64,000 nucleotides of DNA from Sandaracinobacteroides sp041675905. GTDB taxonomy: Bacteria; Pseudomonadota; Alphaproteobacteria; Sphingomonadales; Sphingomonadaceae. Below are positions 42,784 to 52,408 of this stretch, one piece after another. The notes under the pieces are model-generated. The model made no database searches. It was given only the letters and a program-made list of their open reading frames with translations, and had not been told where the DNA came from. Every line of letters starts with the position of its first letter. Position 1 is the first letter of the stretch. The stretch covers positions 1-64,000 of the forward strand of contig JBAYSX010000003.1 of assembly GCA_041675905.1 (NCBI GenBank). Reading direction: 5' to 3'. The translations under genes and the position numbers were made by a program.

Positions 42784-43533
42784 TCAGGCGTTGACGGTGA
42801 CCAGACCCCGGCGCCGCCGGCGCATGGTGAGACCAACCAGGCCGAAACCGCTGATCAGCATCGCCCAGGTTGCCGGCTCTGGCACGCCCGGCGCCGCATC
42901 GAAAACCGGGCTGGTCTTGAACCCGATGTCGCCGGTGAAGTTGCCGAGGTTTGCCGCGCCGCGCGGGGTGAACCGGTTGGCTACCAGCGAACCTTCAATC
43001 CGGTTGTGATTGGTGACATGGGCATAAGGCGCAAGCACCGAGCCATGTACCATTGTCCGCAGATCAAGATCGGTCGCACCGGTGAAGTTGTAGATCACAT
43101 AAGGATTATGACCCCGGCTGTTCCCCAGCGTGTTGAACTTCCAGTCAAAGTCACCGGCGCCGCTGATATTGATGACAGTGGTGGTGCCGGGCGTGAACTG
43201 GAACGACATCCCGGCCGCATTGAAGAAGCTGGCTGCGTCGGTGTTGATCACGGCAAAACCATCGGTGCCTGCGACAGCCGTAACCCGCACATTATTGCGG
43301 TTGGCATAGTTGATGCTGCTGCCGGGCGTGGTGTCCAGCTTGCCCAGAGCCGCCGACAACGCCGTAAGGTTTTCAATCAGGCTCGTCTGTCCGGCTTGTG
43401 GCCCGTTGGCGAAAGTGATGACATTCCGCTCTTTCATCGCCTGAAGTCCGGCGCTCGCGTCACCGGTAGCGAAGGCTGCGGGCGCGAACATGAAAGAGGT
43501 TGCCAATACACCGGAAAGGAAAGTCGTTCTCAT
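42784..43533 (-). CDS. PEP-CTERM choice-of-anchor A family protein, possibly N-terminally shortened
   Basis: 249 residues. Signal peptide (ends AAFAT, about 22). The central part matches the second half of the choice-of-anchor A domain (VINISGAGDFDWKF, LDLRTMVHGSVLAPYAHVTN, IEGSLVANRF). The C-terminal sorting tail is VPEPATWAMLISGFGLVG plus an Arg-rich end, the exosortase/PEP-CTERM signal. Family members usually start the domain with a 'GDFN...S.vEGR.A.GG' stretch, which is absent here, so the N-terminal third may be missing. Likely sorted to the outer envelope or matrix. It has its own terminator. Confidence 0.88.
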   Translation of the reverse strand: MRTTFLSGVLATSFMFAPAAFATGDASAGLQAMKERNVITFANGPQAGQTSLIENLTALSAALGKLDTTPGSSINYANRNNVRVTAVAGTDGFAVINTDAASFFNAAGMSFQFTPGTTTVINISGAGDFDWKFNTLGNSRGHNPYVIYNFTGATDLDLRTMVHGSVLAPYAHVTNHNRIEGSLVANRFTPRGAANLGNFTGDIGFKTSPVFDAAPGVPEPATWAMLISGFGLVGLTMRRRRRGLVTVNA

Positions 43534-43769
43534 TTCTACGTCTTTCTGCTGCCTAAATCCCCTGTTACATTTTAATTAATACTTAAAGTCTGGAATTCAA
43601 GAAAAGACGCAGAATTTTTCGTTACTAGTCAATAACATAAACGCATGGCTCTTATGCATCGGCTGGTCGTAAAAATGATTAAAAACTTAGCTTTTGTTAA
43701 TTTGTGAGCTATCATGCTGGGGGGTAGCGAACTGCTCCGGACAGGATGATTCGGGGAGTTCCGGAGCGG

Positions 43770-44660
43770 TTATGGCGTCGCCCGTCGGGCCGTTGCCAGC
43801 CAGCCCCGCGCCTGTCCGCCGCTGACGAACCAGGTCATCTGACGGCGGGCGTAATGGCGGGTATCGCGCTTTGCTTCGACGGTTGCGGCCGCCAGCGATA
43901 TTTCTCCGCGCAAATGGCGCAGCAGGCGCGGCACGCCCAGCGCCTTCATCACCGGCAAATCGGGCGACAGATTGCGCGCTTGTAAACGCGCCGCCTCATC
44001 CAGCGCCCCGGCAACCAGCATTTCATCAAAACGTGCGTCGCACCGCGCATAAAGTTCAGCGCGATCGGGCAATACGAGGGTTGCGTCGATTTCCACTTCA
44101 TCCGCCAGGCCACCGGTTGTGCGTGCCTGCCAATCCGCCAGGGACTGGCCCGTTGCCCATAACACTTCCAGAGCGCGCGCATTGCGCTGGGGGTCGTTGG
44201 GGTGCAGGCGCGCCGCCATGGCGGCGTCGGCGCGTTCCAGTTCCGCCCGCACTTCCACCGGCGGCAGGCCGCGCACCCGGGCGCGGATATGGGCGTCGAT
44301 GGGGGGCACAGGCGCGAGCCCGTCGAGCAACGCCTTCAGATACATGCCCGTGCCACCTACCAATATGGGCAGTCGGCCCGCTGCCCGCGCATCGGCAATC
44401 GCGGCGCGGGCAAGCTCTGTCCATTGCGCCACCGAGCAGGCATGTGCGCCATCAATCACACCATATATATAGTGTGGAACGGCGGCCTCTTCCGGAGAGG
44501 AAGGCCGCGCCGACAGGATATGGAGATCCGCATAAACCTGGCTGGCATCCGCGTTGATGATTGCGCCGCGATGCTTTTCCGCCAGCGCCAGCGCCAATGC
44601 CGACTTGCCGGCGGCGGTCGGTCCTGCAATGACAGCCAGCGGAGGCCGATTCTTATTCAT
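43770..44660 (-). CDS. miaA: tRNA dimethylallyltransferase
   Basis: 296 residues from ATG 44660. P-loop AVIAGPTAAGKSALALALA, DASQVYADLHILSARPS, and GGTGMYLKALLDGLAP. It adds the isopentenyl group to A37 of tRNAs reading UNN codons. The start codon overlaps that of serB by two bases on the opposite strand (CATG at 44658-44661). A longer upstream frame is only serB antisense. Confidence 0.94.
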   Translation of the reverse strand: MNKNRPPLAVIAGPTAAGKSALALALAEKHRGAIINADASQVYADLHILSARPSSPEEAAVPHYIYGVIDGAHACSVAQWTELARAAIADARAAGRLPILVGGTGMYLKALLDGLAPVPPIDAHIRARVRGLPPVEVRAELERADAAMAARLHPNDPQRNARALEVLWATGQSLADWQARTTGGLADEVEIDATLVLPDRAELYARCDARFDEMLVAGALDEAARLQARNLSPDLPVMKALGVPRLLRHLRGEISLAAATVEAKRDTRHYARRQMTWFVSGGQARGWLATARRATP

Positions 44661-45555
44661 GTCCGAACCTGTTATCCTTACCCTTGCCGCTGCCCACGGA
44701 TTATCCGCAGACGATATTGCACTTGCGCAGGATGCCGTAACCCGTGCTGGCGGGATCGTCACCGCTGAAACCGCATTTGATCCGCCTTATGCAACCGATC
44801 TGATCCTCAGGGGCATCACTTCCGCTGTCGCCCGCGAAGCCGTGGAGGCAGTCGCCACCGGATTCGATTGCATTGCGCAAACAGCCGGACCGGATCGCGT
44901 GAAGCGCTTGCTGGTCGCGGATATGGATTCGACGATGATCGGCCAGGAATGTATTGATGAACTGGCTGATTTCGCCGGAAAAAAGCCAGAGATCGCCGCA
45001 ATCACCGAAGCCGCGATGCGCGGCGAACTGGATTTCGGCGCGGCGCTCGATGCCCGGGTCGCGGCACTGGCGGGCCTTGCCGACACGGCCATCACGCGGT
45101 GTCTGGATGAGCGCATCGTCCTCACATCCGGCGCGCGGACGCTGGTGCAGACGATGCGCGCCCATGGCGCACGCACCGTGCTGATTTCCGGCGGCTTTAC
45201 ACGGTTCACCGGCCCGATTGCCGAGCGCATCGGTTTTGACCATCAGGTCGCCAACCGGCTGCTTGTCGCCAACGGTGCGCTGACCGGCACGGTTGAAAAG
45301 CCCATAGTCGATTCGTCGGTCAAGCGCGCAACGCTGATTGCCGAGCGGGAGCAACTGTCCTTGCCGCACAGCGCAACGCTGGCCGTGGGCGACGGTGCGA
45401 ACGACATCCCCATGCTGGAAGAAGCCGGTCTCGGCATCGCCTATCACGCCAAACCCAAGGCCGCCGCCGCCGCCGACGCGGCGGTTCGCGTCGGCGATCT
45501 GACCATATTGTTGTGGGCGCAGGGAATTGCGCGGCGGGACTGGCGGACGGAGTAA
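44659..45555 (+). CDS. serB: Phosphoserine phosphatase
   Basis: 298 residues from ATG 44659. HAD-superfamily motifs: LLVADMDSTMIGQECIDE (motif I, nucleophile Asp), VLISGGFTRFT (motif II), the lysine in SVKRATLI and GDGANDIPML (motif III/IV). The N-terminal region is ACT-like. It makes serine from phosphoserine. GGAGG at 44641-44645 is about 13 nt upstream of the ATG, an unusually long spacing. Its 5' leader must lie inside miaA. Confidence 0.94.
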   Translation: MSEPVILTLAAAHGLSADDIALAQDAVTRAGGIVTAETAFDPPYATDLILRGITSAVAREAVEAVATGFDCIAQTAGPDRVKRLLVADMDSTMIGQECIDELADFAGKKPEIAAITEAAMRGELDFGAALDARVAALAGLADTAITRCLDERIVLTSGARTLVQTMRAHGARTVLISGGFTRFTGPIAERIGFDHQVANRLLVANGALTGTVEKPIVDSSVKRATLIAEREQLSLPHSATLAVGDGANDIPMLEEAGLGIAYHAKPKAAAAADAAVRVGDLTILLWAQGIARRDWRTE

Positions 45556-45566
45556 ATTCGTTCCGC

Positions 45567-47084
45567 CTACCCCAGCGCTTTCTTCAGCAATTCGTTTACA
45601 ACCGCCGGGTTGGCCTTGCCACCGCTCGCCTTCATGACCTGGCCGACGAAGAAGCCAAATAATTTATCCTTGCCGCCGCGATAATCGGCAACCTTGGCGG
45701 CGTTCGCTTCCAGAACGCCGGCAATGGCAACTTCCAGCGCGCCGGTATCGGAAACCTGCTTCAGGCCATGTTTTTCGGCGATGTCACCGGGATTTTCCTG
45801 TGTTTCGAGCATGATCTCAAAGACCTGCTTGCCCAGCGGGCCGCTTAAGGTTCCGTCCGCCAGAAGCGCCAGCAATTCGCCGCCCTGGGCCGGCGTTACC
45901 GGACTATCCGTGATTTCCAGATCCAGGCGATTAAGCGCGCCGAACAGGTCGCCGGTCAGCCAGTTGGCAGCCTTTTCCGCGACATCCGCCGGAGCCTTGC
46001 CCTGACGCATCGCCGATTCCGCCAGCAGCGCCTCGAACCACAGAGCCTGATCGACATCCGCCGTCAGAACGCCAGCCAGATAGGCGCTGAGACCCAGTTC
46101 GCTCATATAGCGCGCGCGACGGGCGGCGGGCAGTTCGGGGAGGGAGGCCTTACACTCGGCGATGAACTCTTCGGTAAGTTCCAGCGGCAGCAAATCGGGC
46201 TCGGGGAAATAGCGATAGTCGTGCGCATCTTCCTTGGAACGCATCGAACGCGTTTCGCCGCGCTCCGAATCAAAAAGGCGCGTTTCCTGCACAATGGCGC
46301 CGCCTGCTTCCAGAACCTCCACCTGCCGATTCGCTTCGTAAACGATCGCCTGCTGGATGAAGCGGATGGAGTTGACGTTCTTGATTTCACAGCGGGTGCC
46401 AAAAGGTTCGCCAGCACGACGCACCGACACATTCACATCTGCCCGCATCGAACCTTCCTGCATATTACCATCGCAACTGCCGATGGCGCGAAGGATGGAC
46501 CGCAAGGCGGCAACATAAGCCCCGGCTTCCGCCGGCGAGCGCATGTCGGGCTTCGAGACAATCTCCATCAGTGCGACGCCGGCGCGGTTCAGATCGACGA
46601 ACGACAGGGAAGGGTGAAGATCATGCACGGACTTGCCGGCATCCTGTTCCAGATGAATGCGCTCGATCCCGACAGTCCGCCTGGTGCCGTCGTCCAGTTC
46701 GATCTCGATAACCCCTTCACCGACAACCGGATGCAAGAATTGCGAAATCTGATAACCGGCGGGCAGGTCGGCATAAAAATAATTCTTGCGGTCGAAGCGG
46801 GACCAGCGGTTGATGGTCGCTCCAAGGGCGAGGCCGGTACGGACCGCCTGGCGGACACATTCGCCATTCAGCACGGGCAGCATGCCAGGCATGGCCGCAT
46901 CGACGAAGCTCACCTGTGAATTGGGCTCGCCACCGAAGCGCGTGGATGCGCCGGAAAACAATTTCGACGCCGATGTAACCTGGGCGTGGACTTCCAGCCC
47001 GATCACCAGCTCCCACGGACCGGTTTGTCCTTCGATAATATAATGCGGCGCGTTTTGCGCCTCTGCGAGTGTCTGATCTGCCAT
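45567..47084 (-). CDS. gatB: Asp/Glu-tRNA(Asn/Gln) amidotransferase subunit B
   Basis: 505 residues from ATG 47084. GatB motifs: GPWELVIGLEVHAQV, FDRKNYFYADLPAGYQIS, MQEGSMRADVNVSVR, EIKNVNSIRFIQQAI. The C-terminal YqeY-like tail ends NPAVVNELLKKALG. With GatA and GatC it amidates misacylated Glu-tRNA-Gln or Asp-tRNA-Asn. It is 3.8 kb from gatA; a polysaccharide gene block lies between. A longer upstream frame is antisense to the flippase gene. Confidence 0.95.
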   Translation of the reverse strand: MADQTLAEAQNAPHYIIEGQTGPWELVIGLEVHAQVTSASKLFSGASTRFGGEPNSQVSFVDAAMPGMLPVLNGECVRQAVRTGLALGATINRWSRFDRKNYFYADLPAGYQISQFLHPVVGEGVIEIELDDGTRRTVGIERIHLEQDAGKSVHDLHPSLSFVDLNRAGVALMEIVSKPDMRSPAEAGAYVAALRSILRAIGSCDGNMQEGSMRADVNVSVRRAGEPFGTRCEIKNVNSIRFIQQAIVYEANRQVEVLEAGGAIVQETRLFDSERGETRSMRSKEDAHDYRYFPEPDLLPLELTEEFIAECKASLPELPAARRARYMSELGLSAYLAGVLTADVDQALWFEALLAESAMRQGKAPADVAEKAANWLTGDLFGALNRLDLEITDSPVTPAQGGELLALLADGTLSGPLGKQVFEIMLETQENPGDIAEKHGLKQVSDTGALEVAIAGVLEANAAKVADYRGGKDKLFGFFVGQVMKASGGKANPAVVNELLKKALG

Positions 47085-47188
47085 AACCGTCTCTTGATCA
47101 ATAATGCCGCCAATGACAAGAAGTAGCTGCTCTGGCCATTCCTGTGTGGCAGGGTGTCGTGTGCCCGTGGTCAAGCAGGGAAGGTTTT

Positions 47189-48499
47189 GTGTCAGGGATG
47201 GAAGGGTCCAACTATCGCCTCCGGCAAAGCCAGCGCCGGTGGTTACGGCGTTCGCCGGCGATGGCGGCCTTCCTGCTGAACGTTGGCGCGGCCGGCGCCA
47301 GTTTTGTCTCCACCACCGTGCTCGCCCGTACCGCCGGGGCCGCTGTATTGGGCAATTATGCGTTCGCCATGACGACTGCATCGGTTCTGACGGTACTGGC
47401 CCTGCTGGGGCTGGACCGGATCGCCATTCGCACCGTCGCCGGCGACCTTCGCGAGGGGTTGCAACACAAGGCGCGAGGGACCTTGTTGCGCATGCGTGGC
47501 TTTGTGCAAAAAACCGCTGTCGGTCTGGCGCTGATTTACGCCATCGTTATTCTGCTGCTTCCCATCGGAACCAGGCTGGACGCCAGCCGGTCGACGATGC
47601 TGGCGGCAGCGATCGGCGTGTGCGTCGTGCCGGTGTTGCGAGTCGGCCTCGGGGGATTGCGGACGGCTGGCTTCCCTGTTCGGGCTCAGGCGCTGGAGGG
47701 CTTTGCCAGTTATGGCTTCGCACTGATTCTGCTTGTTTTTCTTGCTTTTGGTATCACTGCCACCTCTGCGCAGGCGGTCTTGCTGTTCGTCGGGCTGCAA
47801 GCGGTCGCCGCCGTCGTCGTGTGGCGCGCAATGGACCGGACAATGGGCCGCTGGGGGCCGGCAGTCTTCGACAAGGATTTCCGTTTGTGGACGGTGGGCG
47901 TGCCGCTGATGCTTGTAACATTTGTGCATATCAGCGCGGACTGGATATTATTGTCTTTCATATCCGCGCATGGAGACGCGGGCACCATGGGGATCTATCG
48001 CGTGGCCGCGCAAATCATCTCCCTGCCGATGCTGGCGATTGCCACGGCGGAGACCTGGTATGCGCCTATGTTCGCCGGTGATTTTCGTGCCGGGCGGCCT
48101 GATCTGGCGTGGCAACGCCAGCGGCGCGCGAATCGTGTGGTGATTGCGACAACCGCGCCGCCGCTGCTGTTTGCGGTGATTTTCGCCGAGCCACTGCTGG
48201 GGACGGTTTTCGGACCCGAGTTTGTGGCGGCAGCTCCGGCGTTGCGCATCATGGCCGCCGGGCAGATGGTGAATGTGATGACAGGCCCGGTCGGCGGTAT
48301 GCTGACCATGGCCGGCCGGGAACGGGAATTGCTCGGTCTTGCGATTACCGGAATGGTTGTGCTCGTTCTACTGGGCATATTCCTGGTGCCAGCGTTCGGG
48401 CTGGCAGGCGCGGCAATGGCGTGGGCCGTGAACAGCGTTATCCGCTGCGGCGGCGCCTGGTTGCTGGCCCATATGCTGATTGTGAGGTCGCCAGCATGA
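47189..48499 (+). CDS. Polysaccharide flippase (Wzx/MATE-like) membrane protein
   Basis: 436 residues from GTG 47189, with AGGGAAGG just upstream; ATG 47198 is an alternative. About 12-14 hydrophobic helices. The opening FLLNVGAAGASFVSTTVLARTAGAAVLGNYAFA and LGLDRIAIRTVAG are typical of the polysaccharide transporter/oligosaccharide flippase family. It would flip a lipid-linked oligosaccharide across the inner membrane. The next gene starts within its stop (ATGA), and the glycosyltransferase follows. Confidence 0.85.
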   Translation: MSGMEGSNYRLRQSQRRWLRRSPAMAAFLLNVGAAGASFVSTTVLARTAGAAVLGNYAFAMTTASVLTVLALLGLDRIAIRTVAGDLREGLQHKARGTLLRMRGFVQKTAVGLALIYAIVILLLPIGTRLDASRSTMLAAAIGVCVVPVLRVGLGGLRTAGFPVRAQALEGFASYGFALILLVFLAFGITATSAQAVLLFVGLQAVAAVVVWRAMDRTMGRWGPAVFDKDFRLWTVGVPLMLVTFVHISADWILLSFISAHGDAGTMGIYRVAAQIISLPMLAIATAETWYAPMFAGDFRAGRPDLAWQRQRRANRVVIATTAPPLLFAVIFAEPLLGTVFGPEFVAAAPALRIMAAGQMVNVMTGPVGGMLTMAGRERELLGLAITGMVVLVLLGIFLVPAFGLAGAAMAWAVNSVIRCGGAWLLAHMLIVRSPA

Positions 48500-48681
48500 A
48501 AACGGGATATTTCCTCGGGAATACCACACCGCCGGACGCGTGTGGGGATTTTCAGACCTATTGCGGGCCCTGTAAAAGGGTTAATGAGCCTGGAACGATT
48601 CGATACGGTACGTCGCCGCGCTTCCGCACCGGGACGACACAAGGAAAGGCGAGCGTCCATCCATGGATATGCGTCCAATGA
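48496..48681 (+). CDS. Small ORF of unknown nature between flippase and glycosyltransferase
   Basis: 61 codons starting with an ATG that overlaps the flippase stop by 4 nt (ATGA) and ending inside the start of the glycosyltransferase. It begins MKTGYFLGNTTPPD, which resembles the opening of many glycosyltransferases, then loses any recognisable pattern. It may be a real small protein or the decayed start of another glycosyltransferase gene. No function is assigned. Confidence 0.3.
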   Translation: MKTGYFLGNTTPPDACGDFQTYCGPCKRVNEPGTIRYGTSPRFRTGTTQGKASVHPWICVQ

Positions 48682-49934
48682 CTTTCGCTGGAAAAACGGG
48701 GATTCCTGATCCGTTTGCCCCGTTTTTGTCAGATGATCAGCCTGCCAGTGCTGAAGCATTTGATCTGAATTTTATCCTCGGTATGCCTGTGCAACGACGC
48801 GGCCCGGCCTATACCGCCGTCATGCTGGCCACCCAAATGCACGGTCATGGTCTGAATTGTCAGATCTTTGGTCATCCCAATCTATGGCCGGGCGATGTCG
48901 GCGTTCGCGTATTTTCTCGCCGGAAGTTTCCAGGAGAACAATATGTTGCCCGAATGCCATGGGCGTCGGCCTACGGCTTTCTGCATAAGGTTGCGTTCCG
49001 CAAGCTGATGCAACATCTCGACCGTGTCGGAACAGACCGGCAACTTGTTTACACTTGGGGTGAAACGTCGCTGGAAATGGCGCGGGCCCTGCACAAGCGC
49101 GGGGTTCCGGTGGTGCGAGAAAAGATCAACTGCGCCAAGGCCGCCGCGCGCGAAATCCTGACCGCGGCTTACGCCGGACTCGGCGAGACCCCCGCCAGGA
49201 TCATTACAGATGCGCAACTGGCGAAAGAGGCAGAGGAAATGGAACTCGCCGATGCCATTTTCTGCCCCAGCCCGATGGTTAGACGCACACTGCTGCAGGC
49301 CGGTGTTCCAGAGAGCAAGCTCATTTCCACCAGCTATGGTTGGGAACCGAGCCGCTTCGCGGGCACGGATCGTGCATTGCCGGAAGTAGATGTCCCCACT
49401 TTCCTGTTCGTCGGCATGGTGTGCGTTCGTAAGGGCGCGCACATTTTGCTTGAAGCATGGCAGCGCGCCGGGTGCCCCGGTCGTCTGGTACTGGTGGGTG
49501 AAATGGAGCCGATCATCGCGCGCCGCTTTAAGGCGATACTGACACATGAAACGGTGCAGTATATGTCATATACTCGTAACATTGCTGCCATATTCCGTTC
49601 CGCTGACTGGTTTGTATTCCCAACTCTCGAAGAGGGTGGACCTCAAGTGACTTATGAGGCCGCCGGATGCGGCGTGCCAGGGATAGTATCCGAAATGGGC
49701 GCCGGGGCTTTCACGCGCCACGGCCAGGATGGCGAGATCGTCGGGTCATCCTCGGTCGAAGCCTGGGCGGACGCTCTTCGCCGATTGGGTAACGCTCGGG
49801 AACTGCAACGATATTACGCAGAAAATGCCCGGCGGAACGCCGATACCTATGTGTGGGAAGCCGTTGGCCGGCGTCGGCGAGAGGCCTTGCTGGCACGTCT
49901 GGCTGGTCAGGCGGATTTGCACTCCCAAGCGTAG
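48663..49934 (+). CDS. Glycosyltransferase family 4-like protein
   Basis: 423 residues. GT-B fold: N-terminal acceptor half, then LFVGMVCVRKGAHILLEAW (start of the donor half), LVLVGEM, and FVFPTLEEGGPQVTYEAAGCGVPGIVS with the E-x7-E motif of GT4 enzymes. It transfers a sugar from a nucleotide donor to a growing surface glycan. It is in the same direction as the flippase. Its 3' end overlaps the convergent galE by 28 nt. Confidence 0.88.
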   Translation: MDMRPMTFAGKTGIPDPFAPFLSDDQPASAEAFDLNFILGMPVQRRGPAYTAVMLATQMHGHGLNCQIFGHPNLWPGDVGVRVFSRRKFPGEQYVARMPWASAYGFLHKVAFRKLMQHLDRVGTDRQLVYTWGETSLEMARALHKRGVPVVREKINCAKAAAREILTAAYAGLGETPARIITDAQLAKEAEEMELADAIFCPSPMVRRTLLQAGVPESKLISTSYGWEPSRFAGTDRALPEVDVPTFLFVGMVCVRKGAHILLEAWQRAGCPGRLVLVGEMEPIIARRFKAILTHETVQYMSYTRNIAAIFRSADWFVFPTLEEGGPQVTYEAAGCGVPGIVSEMGAGAFTRHGQDGEIVGSSSVEAWADALRRLGNARELQRYYAENARRNADTYVWEAVGRRRREALLARLAGQADLHSQA

Positions 49935-50916
49935 GCGTCGCCGATAATCTGATGAATATCGGCATACCGGGGTTCCCAACCCAGCAGGGTACGAATTTTT
50001 GTACCATCTGCAACCAGTGCAGCCGGATCTCCTTCACGCCGGGCAGTCATCTTCCATGACAGTGGGCGGCCGAGCGTTTTCTCTGCCGCCTCAATAACTT
50101 CCCGTACGGTGAAACCTGTCCCATAACCGCAATTACAGGTGAAGGACTGCTCAGGATCGCGGAAAAGCTTTTCCAACGCCAGCACGTGCGCGTCGGCAAG
50201 ATCAGCGACATGAATATAATCCCGGATCGCAGTGCCATCACGGGTCGGATAATCCTCGCCAAATATGGAAAGTTGCGGGCGTTTGCCCGTTGCGACTTCG
50301 CAGGCAATCTTGATCAGATGCGTTGCTCCTGCCGTCGACTGTCCGGTGCGGCCGGCGGGATCGGCGCCTGCTACGTTAAAGTAACGCAATGCTGCGTAAT
50401 TAAAGGCATGCCCCTTTATGGCAGCAGCATGCGCGATATCGGCCAACATCCATTCAGTAATAAGTTTCGACGACCCATAAGGATTGATTGGCTGTTTGGC
50501 AGCATCTTCGCCAACAGGAATTCGGGCCGGATTTCCATAGACAGCGGCGGTGGAAGAAAAGACAAAATGCGGTATGCTATGTTCAATTGCTGCAGCGAGA
50601 AGATCCCGGCTTTTGGAAGTGTTATTCCAGTAATATTTCAGTGGTTGTTCGACAGACTCCCCAACGACGATCGACCCCGCGAAATGCATGATCCCTTAAC
50701 GGGTTCCCCGGCGACGATCTTGTCGAGTAAAGCCCTGTCGGCAATATCACCCTCATAAAACGGGACATCAACAGGCACATGGGAGCGAAAACCGGTGGAC
50801 AGGTCGTCGATTACGACTACCCGGTAACCCCGGTCACGCAACGCGAGCACGACATGACTGCCGATGTAACCGGCGCCGCCGGTCACGAGGATAGCAGGAT
50901 CGCCGGTTATATGCAT
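49907..50916 (-). pseudogene. galE: UDP-glucose 4-epimerase, frameshifted
   Basis: The N-terminal part (from ATG 50916, AILVTGGAGYIGSHVVLAL, YEGDIADRALLDKIV) and the C-terminal part (IMHFAGSIVVGESVEQPLKYY, SSTAAVYG, YGSSKLITE, RDYIHVADLADAH) are both well conserved but lie in different frames. Eight bases stand where nine are expected at about 50690-50697, so one base appears to be missing. Apart from that, the gene is complete (about 335 residues). It would interconvert UDP-glucose and UDP-galactose for the glycan block. It starts 10 nt after gatA. It is either a recent inactivation or a sequencing error. Confidence 0.85.
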
Positions 50917-50926
50917 GTGTCTGTTT

Positions 50927-52408
50927 TTATTTCCACCAGCAGACAGGTTTCGCGGTAAAATTTGACGCGCGTTCGATGGCCAGACAGCCATTCAGAACAG
51001 CTTGTTCGTCGAGCTGCCGTCCGATCAGTTGCAGTCCGAGCGGCAGCCCCGATGGGTCGAGCCCTGCGGGCACGGACGCCGCCGGCAGCCCGGCCAAAGA
51101 TGCCGGCACGGTAAAAATATCGTTCAGATACATCGCCAGCGGATCTTCCACCCGTGAACCGAGCGGGAATGCCGCAGTCGGTGTCGTCGGCGTCAGGATC
51201 AGATCGCACTGTCCGAAGCCTTCCTGGAAGTCTCGCGCGACCAGCGTCCGTACCCGCTGCGCCTTCAGATAATAGGCATCATAATAGCCGGCGGAAAGCA
51301 CATAGGTGCCGATCATGATGCGGCGCTTCACTTCCGCGCCAAAACCGGCGGCGCGGGTTGCCGCATACATATCATTGAGGCTGCCATCCGGCGGCGTCAC
51401 CCGAGTACCATAGCGCACGCCATCATAGCGGGCGAGGTTCGACGACGCTTCCGCCGGGCCCACGACATAATAGGTGGCGAGCGCATGCCGCGTATGCGGC
51501 AGGGAAATATCGACGATTTCCGCACCCGCATCGTGCAGCCAGCGCGCACCTTCATCCCACAGGGAGATCAATGCGCTGTCCATGCCATCCACCCGGTATT
51601 CACGTGGGATCCCCACCCGCATGCCCCGCAAATCCGGTGAAAGCTGCGCGGCATAGGGTGGCACCGGCACGTCGAGGGAGGTCGAATCGGCAGGATCGAA
51701 GCCGGAGATGGTTTCCAGCACCATGGCTGCATCTGTTACATCACGGGCCAGCACACCAGCCTGATCCAGCGACGATGCAAAAGCGATGGTGCCCCAGCGG
51801 GAGCAGCGGCCATAGGTTGGCTTCACGCCGACCAGGCCAGTGAAGGCCGCCGGCTGACGGATGGAGCCGCCGGTATCGGTGGCGGTGGCCGCAGCCACTA
51901 CCCGCGCGGCAACTGCCGCAGATGATCCACCGGATGAGCCGCCAGGAACCAGTTTCGCGTCCGAACCATTGGCTCGCCACGGTGAGACGACCGGCCCGAA
52001 AGCCGAAGTTTCGTTCGACCCGCCCATGGCAAACTCATCAAGGCTGAGCTTGCCGAGGAACGCCGCGCCCGCCGCTTTCAGCTTCGCTGTAACCGTGCTT
52101 TCGTAAGGCGGCACAAAATCTTTCAAAATCGCGGATGCAGCGGTCGTCCGTACACCTTTGGTCGCGAACAGATCCTTGATGCCGAGCGGGATGCCCGCAA
52201 GCGTCCCCGCAGTCCCGGCGGTGCGTGCCAGATCTGCGGCGTCAGCGGCTGCCAGCGCATCTCCCGGCGTTTCGGTGATAAAGGCGTTCAGCGGGCGCGC
52301 AGCTTCCATTGCTGCAATATGCGCCGAGACCAGTTCGCGCGCGGTGAAATCACCCCGATCCAGGCCCGCACGCATCGCGGCCAGCGAAAGTTCGGTGAGT
52401 GCGGTCAT
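50927..52408 (-). CDS. gatA: Asp/Glu-tRNA(Asn/Gln) amidotransferase subunit A
   Basis: 493 residues from ATG 52408, overlapping the gatC stop (ATGA). Amidase-signature enzyme: catalytic Lys in GIPLGIKDLFATKGVRTTAAS, then GGSNETSAFGPVVSPW, PGGSSGGSSAAVAA and ATDTGGSIRQPA with the cis-Ser/Ser nucleophile. It releases ammonia from glutamine for GatB. The expected next gene, gatB, is displaced; galE follows instead. Confidence 0.96.
   Translation of the reverse strand: MTALTELSLAAMRAGLDRGDFTARELVSAHIAAMEAARPLNAFITETPGDALAAADAADLARTAGTAGTLAGIPLGIKDLFATKGVRTTAASAILKDFVPPYESTVTAKLKAAGAAFLGKLSLDEFAMGGSNETSAFGPVVSPWRANGSDAKLVPGGSSGGSSAAVAARVVAAATATDTGGSIRQPAAFTGLVGVKPTYGRCSRWGTIAFASSLDQAGVLARDVTDAAMVLETISGFDPADSTSLDVPVPPYAAQLSPDLRGMRVGIPREYRVDGMDSALISLWDEGARWLHDAGAEIVDISLPHTRHALATYYVVGPAEASSNLARYDGVRYGTRVTPPDGSLNDMYAATRAAGFGAEVKRRIMIGTYVLSAGYYDAYYLKAQRVRTLVARDFQEGFGQCDLILTPTTPTAAFPLGSRVEDPLAMYLNDIFTVPASLAGLPAASVPAGLDPSGLPLGLQLIGRQLDEQAVLNGCLAIERASNFTAKPVCWWK

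Noticed and set aside
43734..43767. GCTCCGGA/TCCGGAGC inverted repeat after miaA as a terminator
   Set aside because: An 8-bp stem with an 18-nt loop and no T-run; too weak to call.
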